From NCBI RefSeq assembly GCF_026283955.1, contig NZ_JAPDPE010000022.1, positions 1 through 50,236 on the forward strand: a stretch of 50,236 bases of DNA, given 5' to 3'. Below the pieces are notes generated by a model. The model ran no database searches. It was not told the origin of the DNA and saw only the letters and a list, made by a program, of their open reading frames with translations. A program made the translations under genes and the position numbers. Shown piece by piece: positions 42,933 to 50,236 of this stretch (position 1 is its first letter; the number at the start of each line of letters is the position of its first letter). Source of the DNA: Dyella silvatica (GTDB taxonomy: Bacteria > Pseudomonadota > Gammaproteobacteria > Xanthomonadales > Rhodanobacteraceae).

Positions 42933-45900
42933 GCAAGCATCGCCAGCGCGCCCCCTGGCCAGCGGGCGTATCGCCATCATCGGTGCCGCATGCCGTTTTC
43001 CCGGCGCAGAGAATCTGCAGTCTTTCCGTTCGTTGTTGCTCGAAGGACGCGAAGCCGTCATCGATATACCGCCCCATCGCCGCTCACTGGCACAGGGCGT
43101 GGGCCGTGCTGGGTTGTTGGCCGATATCGAGCGCTTCGATCCGGAATTTTTCGGCATCGCGCAGCGCGAAGCCGATCAGATGGACCCACAGCAACGGCTG
43201 CTGCTAGAGCTGAGCATCGAAGCGCTGGAAGCGGCAGGCATCGTGCGCAGCCGCCTCAGCGGCAGTCGTACCGGCGTGTACATCGGCATTTCCACCTCCG
43301 ATTACAGCCGCCTGCAACTGGGCCAGGATCAACCGCTCGACCTTTATGCGGGTACCGGCAACGCACTCAGCATCGCCGCCAATCGCATCTCGTATGTACT
43401 CAATCTCAGCGGCCCGAGTTTTGCGCTGGATACCGCCTGCTCATCGTCACTCAACGCCACCCACCTGGCCTTGCGCGCGCTGCGCAGCGGCGAGATCGAT
43501 CTGGCCATCGTCGGTGGCGTCAGCTTGTTGATGGCCGGCGACTTGATGCAGATCTTCGCCAATGCACGCATGCTCTCGCCCGATGGTCGCTGCAAGACCT
43601 TCGACGCCGACGCCGACGGCTATGTGCGCGGCGAAGGCAGCGCGGTACTGATTCTTCGTCGCGCCGACGATGCGCTGGCGCATGACGATCAGGTGCTGGC
43701 GCTGATCGCCGGCAGCGCGGCCAATCAAGACGGCCGCAGCAACGGGCTGACCGCGCCCAGCGGCCCTGCCCAAGTAGCGGTGATCCAGGCCGCGCTCGCC
43801 GATGCCGGTCTTACAGCCGCCGATATCGATGCGATCGAATTGCATGGCACCGGCACGCCGCTCGGCGATCCGATCGAGGCGCAAGCGCTGGGACAAGCCC
43901 TGAACGCCGAGCGCACGAAGCCGCTATGGGTCGGCTCGGTCAAAACCAATATCGGCCACCTCGAAGCGGCGGCAGGTGTCGCCGGCTTGCTCAAGGCGGC
44001 GCTGGCGTTGAACCAGGGGCTGTTGCCGCCATCGCTGAATTTTCGACGCGCCAATCCGAATATCGATCTCGATGCGCTGGGCTTATCCGTCGCCACCCAG
44101 GCCGTAGCGCTGCCCATCGACCAGCGCCCGGTACGCATCGGCGTGAGCAGCTTCGGATTCGGCGGCAGCAATGCGCACGTCATTCTGGAATCCGCTGAGG
44201 TTTTGCGCCGCGACGCCGGCATGGAAACGCGCGCCCAAGCCGACAACTCCAGCCAGACACCGACCTGGTTGCTGCCGATCTCGGCAGCGCACCCCGCCGC
44301 ACTGAAGGCGTTGGCAGGCCGCTATGCCGACCGCATCGCTACGGCTGCCGCGCATGAATTGGGCGACATCATCTATAGCGCGGCAAGCCGTCGCGATCAC
44401 CTGGACTACCGGCTGGCGGTGCATGGCAACCGCGACGAGTTGATCGCCGCGCTGCATGCCGGCGCCAGTGGCAGCTTGCATCCCGCGCTATGGCAAGGCC
44501 AGCGACCGGTGGCCGGGCATCGCCGCTTGGCCTGGTTTGCCGCCGATCAATCATTGAACGCCAGCGGCATCACTCCCGATCGGTTACTCAACGGCAACCC
44601 CGGCAAACAAACCGCACGCCAGCTGAGCGGCCGCTGGGATCTACTGCTACTGGCATGCAAGACACCCGCAGGCTTGCCCGACAGCATTCGGCCCTTGCGC
44701 GCATCCAGCACCGCGCATGCGTTGGCGCTGCTGTACACGCATGGACACCAACTACCGTGGCAGCGGATTCACCCGCACGGCCAGCTGTGTGCGTTGCCCA
44801 GCTATCCGTGGCAGCGCCACCGCTGCTGGTATGCCAACCTGAGCGACGAACGGCCACGCCATCTCTACGCGCTCGCGGCGCCAAGCAGCGAAGCATTGGC
44901 CAGCATGGCGCAATCGGCGCTGGAGCATCTGGCGCGTCAGCCACATGCCACGCTGGGTGATTTTTGCTACACCGCCAACGCCGATCACCACCGGCACCCG
45001 GTACGCGCGGCGGTCCATGCACAAACGCGCGAACAACTGAGCGACGCTCTGCGCCAACTCGCGCACTCGCCCCCCGCCGCCAGCGCGCAACAACCGCACG
45101 GCGTGACCTTTCTGCTGACCGGGCAAGGCAATCCGGCACCGGGCGCGGGCGCTGGGCTGTATCGCACGCAGCCGGTATTCCGCGATGCGATCGACCGCTG
45201 CGCCGAACTGTTATTGCCGGTGCTCGAACAACCATTGCCACGCCTGCTGTTCGATCTTGAGTCAGCTCCGCTGCTGGGTCAGACGCGTTACGCGCAACCG
45301 GCCACCGTAGCCTTGAGCTGGTCGTTGGCCCAGCTATGGGCCGACTGGGGCGTGCGGCCCACCGCCCTGCTCGGCCATAGCCTGGGCGAATACACCGCGG
45401 CGGCGTTGTCAGGCATGGCATCGATCGAACAGATCCTGCCACTGGTCGCCGCCCGTGGCGCTCTGATGCAAGAGCATGCCCGGCCCGGCAGCATGCTGGC
45501 CGTGGCCGCGACCGCGGACGACATCGCCGCGCTGGTAAAAAACGAATCGCGACAGCTGGCGCTCGCGGCCGACAATGGCGCGCGCAGCTGCGTGATCTCC
45601 GGCACCACCGAGGCGGTCGCACGCATCCAGCGCGCCCTGGCCGAGCGCAGCATTCGTTACCGCGCGCTGGAAACCAACGCCGCCTTCCACTCACCGCTGA
45701 TGGACGACGTGCTCGGCCCGTTAAGCGCCCTGGCCGAACAGATTCCCTGGCGCACCGCCAAGCTGCCGGTGATCTCCAATCTCAGCGGAAAGCTGCACGA
45801 GAGCGCCCCCGACGGGGCCTATTGGGCCCGCCATGCGCGCGAGCCGGTGCAGTTCCGCAAAGGTCTCGAAGAACTACTCGCCCAGGGTCATCACATTTTT

Positions 45901-48900
45901 CTGGAACTGGGACCGCGCCCGGTGCTTTCGCTGCTTGGCCAGCGCGGCACCGCCCCCGCGCTAACGCTTTGGTGCAGCAGCCTGGACGGCGACGACGACT
46001 GGCATGGCCTGCTCGACAGTGCCGCCGCGATGTATAGCGCCGGCATCGATCTGGATTGGGCCGCGTTCGACCGCCCCTATCGCCGTCGCCGTATCACGCA
46101 CACGCCTGCCCCGCTGGCTCCGTCCCCTACTGAGCACCGCCCCCATCCCCAGGAGCGCTCGATGTCCGCATCCATGCAGCCCATCGCCTACGCCACCGAT
46201 GCCACCTCGCCGGCTATGCCCTTGCCCACCGCCACGGACGGCGAGCACGCACAGGTCAGCGCGATCCAAGCGCAACTGCGTACACGGATGGCCCAGGCAC
46301 TGGGCGAACCCGAACACGCCATCGCCGGTGACCGGCCGTTTGTGGAAATGGGTGCCGACTCGATTATGCTGGCCGAAGCCATGCGAGCGATCCAGGCCCA
46401 GTACGGGGTCAAGATCGACATCCGCCAATTGCTGGGCGAGTTGAATACGGTCGATCGCCTCGGCGCGTTTCTCGCCGCACACCGCGCCGGCGCCACACTG
46501 ACCTCGACCTCCCCGCCACAGCACGCGATGGCGGCCACGACGGCGATCAATCCAGCCCAGGCATCCGCGGCGCCCGGGCTGGAAGGTCTGTTCCAGCAAC
46601 AATTGAACCTGCTGCAAAACGTGATCAGTGCACAGCTCGCCGCACTAGGCAGCAGCGCACCGGCCGCGACGATCGCAGCACAGCCCACTGCCACAGTGGC
46701 AGTACCGGCGCGGCCTGCTGGCCTGGTCATGACGCCGTCGCCGCGCGTCGTCAGTAGTCACAGCGGGGTCATCGATCTGCGCCAGAGCGCGCACTTCGCC
46801 ACGTTCTCCAAGAGCTATATCGCGCGCACGGCGGAGTCCAAGCGCATGGCCAGCGCCCGTCGCCGGCACCTGGCTGACGTACGTGCGGCGGCGGGTTTTC
46901 GTCCCTCGATGAAAGAGCTGATTTACCCGATCACCGGCGAACGTTCGCAAGGCTGTCGCCTGTGGGATGTCGACGGCAACGAATACATCGATATCTCGAT
47001 GGATTTCGGCGTCAACCTGTTCGGCCACGGCGCACCGTTCATGCAAGAGGCATTGAATAAGCGCATCGCCCAGGGCATCGCGTTGGGGCCGCGCTCGTCG
47101 CTCACCGGGGACTGCGCGCAGATGATTTGCGAACTCACCGGCATGGACCGCGTGCTGTTCTGCCAGTCAGGCACGGAGTCGGTGATGACCGCGGTGCGGC
47201 TGGCCCGACTGCTGCGCGGACGCGACAAGATCGCCATGTTCCGCAAGTCATACCACGGCCATTTCGACGGCTTCCTCGGCGAGCGCAGCGCGCAGGGCGA
47301 ACATACCGAGCCGGCGGCGCCGGGTATCGCGCAAAACTTCGTCAGCGATCTGCTGATGCTCGACTACGACTCCGACGAAGCCCTGCAGGCCATCGCCCGG
47401 CATGCCGACAGCCTGGCCGCAGTCATCGTCGAACCCGTGCAAAGCCGTGCATTGCATGTGCAGCCGCGCGAATTTTTGCAACGGCTGCGCGAGCTCACTT
47501 CGCGGCTCGGCATCCTGCTGATCTTCGATGAAATGATCACCGGCTTCCGCACCGCGCCGGGTGGTGCGCAGGCGCTGTTCGGTGTCGAAGCCGACCTGGT
47601 CACCTATGGCAAGACCATCGGTGGCGGCGTGCCGATGGCCGCACTCGCCGCGCGTGGCAACCTGCTCGATGGCATCGATGGCGGCAGCTGGCAGTTCGGC
47701 GACGACTCCGCGCCGAATCCATACACCACTTTTTTCGCCGGCACCTTCAACAACCACCCGCTGGGCCTGGCGCTGTGTCACGCCGTATTGAGTGAATTAA
47801 AGCGCCGCGGCCCTGCATTCCAGCAAAGCCTCAACGACCGCACCACCCTGCTTACCGATCGCCTGAACAGCCGCTTCGCGGCGATGGACGCGCCATTGTC
47901 GATGACCCGCTTCGGCTCCGTGTTCCGCTTCAAGCACAGCGGCAATCTGGATCTGCTGTACTACCACCTGCTGCATCGCGGCCTGTTTGTATGGGAGGGA
48001 CGTAACTGCTTCCTCAGCGATGCGCACGGCGAAGCCGAGATCGACGACATCGTCGAACGCACCGTCGATGCCGTGCAGGCCCTGCGCGACGGCGGCTATT
48101 TACCGCCCGGCCCAAGCCGCCCCGGCGACGCCGTCAAGCGGCTCGCCGCGCCGCCGCTGAGCCTGCCGCTGTCGGCAATGCAAAAACAAATGTGGGTGGC
48201 CGCGCAACTGGATGCCGCCGGGGCCCAAGCCTATGTCGAGCCGCTGGCCCTGCAAATCGATGGCGTACTCAGCGCAAGCGCGCTGGAAGACGCGCTGACC
48301 CTGCTTGCCGCTCGTCACGAAGCCCTGCGCACTACCATCGACGGCGAAAATGGCACGCAAACCGTGCATCCCATCCTGCCGATCCCGCTGCAATCCGCCA
48401 TCGGCAACCAGCGCGACACCTGGCTGGCCGGCTTCTACGCCGAGCCGTTCGAACTGCTCGACCACGGGCCGCTGCGGGTCGGCTTATTGCAGCTGCCGAA
48501 CCAACACTGCGTGCTGGCGATGCGCGCGCATCACGCGCTGATCGACGGTGCCTCGCTCAGCCTTATCGTCGATGAACTATCTGCGCTGCTGAACGACCCG
48601 CAAGCGCCATTGCCGCCCGCGCAACCGTATCGCGATCACCTGCAATGGTTGGCCCATGCCGACGATCCGGCCGCGCACGCCTTCTGGCAGCAATGCATTG
48701 CCGACGCACCGCCGCCGTTGCCGCTGTCGGCGCTGAGCGCAGCCGAACCCAATCACTGGCAAGGCCAGCGCGTACGGCTGCCGGTACCGACCGAACTCAG
48801 CCACGCATTGAGCAAGCTCGCCGGCCAGAAAGGCGCCACCTTATTCACTACCGCGCTGGCGGCAACGCTCAGCTTGCTGCACGTTTTGTACGACCGCGAC

Positions 48901-50236
48901 GACGTGTTGATCGGCGTGCCCACCCATGGACGCCAGCCCGGTCACGAACACATGGTCGGCCAGGCGGTGCAGGTGATGCCATGGCGTTCGCGCCGCGTCG
49001 GCGATGTGCCATTCGATGCGCTGCTGCGCGAAGTCGCCGCGCAATGGCAGCAGGCAAGCCAGTACCAGGCCTATCCACTGGCAACCCTGCTGGAGCCAGT
49101 GCTGGGCAGCGACAAGCATGCCGGCTCGCTCGGCATCACCTTTAACATGGACTATGCACGCCGCGCCGATTTCGCCGAGCGACCGGCCACCCTGCTGGAA
49201 ACGCCGATCTTCGGCGCTAAGTTCGATCTCGCCATCAATCTGATCCACACCCGGCACGGCTGGCTGCTCGACCTGGACTACCGCAGCGGACGCTACCCGC
49301 GCGCGCAAATCGAGCGCTTCGGCCAGCGCTGGATCGACTGGGCCTACCGCGTCAGCATCGATCCGTCGCTGAATCTGGCCACGGCGATAGCGCCACCGGC
49401 GGATGAGCGCGAACAACTGCTCGAAACCTTTGCGCGCGGGCCGCGCGATGTCGAAATAACTGCCTCGATGCCGGAGTTGTTCAAGCGTCAGGCCGCGCTG
49501 ACCCCGAGCGCCATCGCCATCAGCGACCAAGACCGGCAGATCGACTATCGCACCCTGGATCTCGCCGCCCGCGCGCTGGCGCAGTCCCTAGTCCATGTCA
49601 GTGCCAAGGCCGAACGCATTGTCGCGGTGATGTTGCCGCGCTCGATCGAACTGGAAACCGCGCTGCTCGGCGTCTTGTATGCCGGGGCCGCCTATATGCC
49701 GGTCAGTCCCGACGAACCCGAGGCACGCCGCGCGGAAATTTTTGCCGCCGCCAACCCCGTCGCGGTGATCACCAGTGCCGAGCTGGCGAAATCGCTACAT
49801 GTGGACTGCGCCGTACTGGCCATCGATTCGACCGAAATTCTCGCCTGCGAACCCAGCGCCGTTTTCGAGCCGGTCGAGGTGACCCCGCAGCAACTCGCCT
49901 ACGTGCTGTTTACCTCCGGCTCCACCGGCAAGCCCAAGGGTGTCGAATGCACGCATGGCGGCCTGGCCAACCTCACCGCCTGGGCCCCAGGCGTCTATGG
50001 CATGAGTGCCAGCGATGTCGTCTTGCTCAACTGCGCGTTCACCTTCGACGTCTCGATCCTGGAGATGTGCGTATCGCCAACGATAGGCGCACGCATGGTC
50101 GTGGTCGCACCGGGGCAACATCAAGACCCGCAATATCTGGCCCGGCTGATGGCCAGCGAACGGGTGAGCTTCGCATTCTTCGTGCCCTCGATGCTGGAGT
50201 TGCTGGTTACCCAACCGGAATTCGCCCAATGCCATG
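42925..50236 (+). CDS. PKS-NRPS hybrid synthetase, 5' part
   Basis: The first 2,437 codons of a giant multidomain enzyme, cut by the right edge. Order: ketosynthase 42967-44190 (Cys172 in DTACSSSLNA, His307 in ELHGTGTPLGD, His345 in NIGHLEAAAG); a linker ending LPSYPWQRHRCWY near 44830; acyltransferase ~45100-45990 (Ser819 in GHSLGEYTAA; AAFHSP, malonyl-type); ACP ~46250-46490 (Ser1146 in EMGADSIML); glutamate-semialdehyde-type aminotransferase ~46760-48090 (PLP Lys1563 in TYGKTIGGG); condensation ~48160-49420 (HHALIDG, His1870, Asp1874); adenylation from ~49450 (LFTSGSTGKPKG). KS-AT-ACP-aminotransferase-C-A is the order of iturin and mycosubtilin synthetases, which make a beta-amino fatty acid and start a lipopeptide. 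No ketoreductase or dehydratase is present, consistent with transamination of a beta-keto thioester. The acyl-ligase/ACP loading pair of those enzymes is missing. Confidence 0.93.
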   Translation, partial: MTKQASPARPLASGRIAIIGAACRFPGAENLQSFRSLLLEGREAVIDIPPHRRSLAQGVGRAGLLADIERFDPEFFGIAQREADQMDPQQRLLLELSIEALEAAGIVRSRLSGSRTGVYIGISTSDYSRLQLGQDQPLDLYAGTGNALSIAANRISYVLNLSGPSFALDTACSSSLNATHLALRALRSGEIDLAIVGGVSLLMAGDLMQIFANARMLSPDGRCKTFDADADGYVRGEGSAVLILRRADDALAHDDQVLALIAGSAANQDGRSNGLTAPSGPAQVAVIQAALADAGLTAADIDAIELHGTGTPLGDPIEAQALGQALNAERTKPLWVGSVKTNIGHLEAAAGVAGLLKAALALNQGLLPPSLNFRRANPNIDLDALGLSVATQAVALPIDQRPVRIGVSSFGFGGSNAHVILESAEVLRRDAGMETRAQADNSSQTPTWLLPISAAHPAALKALAGRYADRIATAAAHELGDIIYSAASRRDHLDYRLAVHGNRDELIAALHAGASGSLHPALWQGQRPVAGHRRLAWFAADQSLNASGITPDRLLNGNPGKQTARQLSGRWDLLLLACKTPAGLPDSIRPLRASSTAHALALLYTHGHQLPWQRIHPHGQLCALPSYPWQRHRCWYANLSDERPRHLYALAAPSSEALASMAQSALEHLARQPHATLGDFCYTANADHHRHPVRAAVHAQTREQLSDALRQLAHSPPAASAQQPHGVTFLLTGQGNPAPGAGAGLYRTQPVFRDAIDRCAELLLPVLEQPLPRLLFDLESAPLLGQTRYAQPATVALSWSLAQLWADWGVRPTALLGHSLGEYTAAALSGMASIEQILPLVAARGALMQEHARPGSMLAVAATADDIAALVKNESRQLALAADNGARSCVISGTTEAVARIQRALAERSIRYRALETNAAFHSPLMDDVLGPLSALAEQIPWRTAKLPVISNLSGKLHESAPDGAYWARHAREPVQFRKGLEELLAQGHHIFLELGPRPVLSLLGQRGTAPALTLWCSSLDGDDDWHGLLDSAAAMYSAGIDLDWAAFDRPYRRRRITHTPAPLAPSPTEHRPHPQERSMSASMQPIAYATDATSPAMPLPTATDGEHAQVSAIQAQLRTRMAQALGEPEHAIAGDRPFVEMGADSIMLAEAMRAIQAQYGVKIDIRQLLGELNTVDRLGAFLAAHRAGATLTSTSPPQHAMAATTAINPAQASAAPGLEGLFQQQLNLLQNVISAQLAALGSSAPAATIAAQPTATVAVPARPAGLVMTPSPRVVSSHSGVIDLRQSAHFATFSKSYIARTAESKRMASARRRHLADVRAAAGFRPSMKELIYPITGERSQGCRLWDVDGNEYIDISMDFGVNLFGHGAPFMQEALNKRIAQGIALGPRSSLTGDCAQMICELTGMDRVLFCQSGTESVMTAVRLARLLRGRDKIAMFRKSYHGHFDGFLGERSAQGEHTEPAAPGIAQNFVSDLLMLDYDSDEALQAIARHADSLAAVIVEPVQSRALHVQPREFLQRLRELTSRLGILLIFDEMITGFRTAPGGAQALFGVEADLVTYGKTIGGGVPMAALAARGNLLDGIDGGSWQFGDDSAPNPYTTFFAGTFNNHPLGLALCHAVLSELKRRGPAFQQSLNDRTTLLTDRLNSRFAAMDAPLSMTRFGSVFRFKHSGNLDLLYYHLLHRGLFVWEGRNCFLSDAHGEAEIDDIVERTVDAVQALRDGGYLPPGPSRPGDAVKRLAAPPLSLPLSAMQKQMWVAAQLDAAGAQAYVEPLALQIDGVLSASALEDALTLLAARHEALRTTIDGENGTQTVHPILPIPLQSAIGNQRDTWLAGFYAEPFELLDHGPLRVGLLQLPNQHCVLAMRAHHALIDGASLSLIVDELSALLNDPQAPLPPAQPYRDHLQWLAHADDPAAHAFWQQCIADAPPPLPLSALSAAEPNHWQGQRVRLPVPTELSHALSKLAGQKGATLFTTALAATLSLLHVLYDRDDVLIGVPTHGRQPGHEHMVGQAVQVMPWRSRRVGDVPFDALLREVAAQWQQASQYQAYPLATLLEPVLGSDKHAGSLGITFNMDYARRADFAERPATLLETPIFGAKFDLAINLIHTRHGWLLDLDYRSGRYPRAQIERFGQRWIDWAYRVSIDPSLNLATAIAPPADEREQLLETFARGPRDVEITASMPELFKRQAALTPSAIAISDQDRQIDYRTLDLAARALAQSLVHVSAKAERIVAVMLPRSIELETALLGVLYAGAAYMPVSPDEPEARRAEIFAAANPVAVITSAELAKSLHVDCAVLAIDSTEILACEPSAVFEPVEVTPQQLAYVLFTSGSTGKPKGVECTHGGLANLTAWAPGVYGMSASDVVLLNCAFTFDVSILEMCVSPTIGARMVVVAPGQHQDPQYLARLMASERVSFAFFVPSMLELLVTQPEFAQCH

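Noticed and set aside
44588-45694. 368-codon minus-strand frame inside the PKS-NRPS gene
   Set aside because: Arg/Pro/Cys-rich shadow of the synthetase, which carries recognisable domains in its own frame.

Overview
The window looks like a chromosomal segment of a high-GC gammaproteobacterium, most likely of the Xanthomonadales/Lysobacterales (Rhodanobacteraceae-like). The reasons are the linked housekeeping set orn, folP, glmM, tpiA, secG and tRNA-Leu(GAG), the presence of epmA, ligA, sbcB, rnk and aqpZ homologues of gammaproteobacterial type, and the codon use. The placement is inferred from gene content; no 16S gene is present.

Layout. (1) 1-5.5 kb: an accessory block with visibly lower GC, directly downstream of the 3' end of tRNA-Leu. 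It holds a secreted DUF1579-like protein, an HNH endonuclease-like protein preceded by a 48-residue helix-turn-helix peptide, and a three-gene cassette joined by two ATGA stop/start overlaps. The first cassette gene carries a PD-(D/E)XK-like nuclease motif. (2) 5.6-16 kb: core genes tRNA-Leu, secG, tpiA, glmM, folP, a YiiX-like amidase, orn and sbcB. Four accessory genes (SDR, VIT-family transporter, DUF1579-like protein, 2OG-Fe oxygenase) lie between tpiA and glmM, and a broken DUF2461 gene follows sbcB. (3) 16-30 kb: transport and maintenance genes: two MFS transporters, aqpZ, a glyoxalase-like gene, a secreted lipase with a DUF4785 partner, epmA, ligA, a variant PAP2 phosphatase whose ribosome-binding site lies in a hairpin, rnk with an upstream terminator-like hairpin, and a CPA2 antiporter. 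(4) 30-33 kb: copper efflux, copA plus a CopZ-like HMA protein, behind a MerR/CueR-style promoter. (5) 33-38.4 kb: a Sec-exported Rhs/YD-repeat protein with a glycine-rich C-terminal tip, a small membrane protein overlapping its end (candidate immunity), and a decayed extra copy of the tip. (6) 39-41.3 kb: a secreted protein and a MASE1-like membrane protein with a degenerate histidine-kinase end. (7) 41.4-42.9 kb: a long AT-rich non-coding stretch with several perfect dyads, then a 20-codon ORF followed by a terminator-like hairpin. (8) 42.9 kb to the right edge: the first 2,437 codons of a PKS-NRPS hybrid with order KS - shortened AT-like segment - AT - ACP - aminotransferase - C - A (cut by the window edge).

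How they fit together. The KS-AT-ACP-aminotransferase-C-A order is that of iturin/mycosubtilin-type synthetases, which place a beta-amino fatty acid at the start of a lipopeptide. Here there is no acyl-ligase loading domain, so the acyl starter would have to come from elsewhere. The most plausible undescribed systems are the coupled three-gene cassette next to tRNA-Leu, the Rhs tip with its putative immunity protein, and the possible attenuation control in front of the synthetase. Functions given for these three are inference, not demonstrated.
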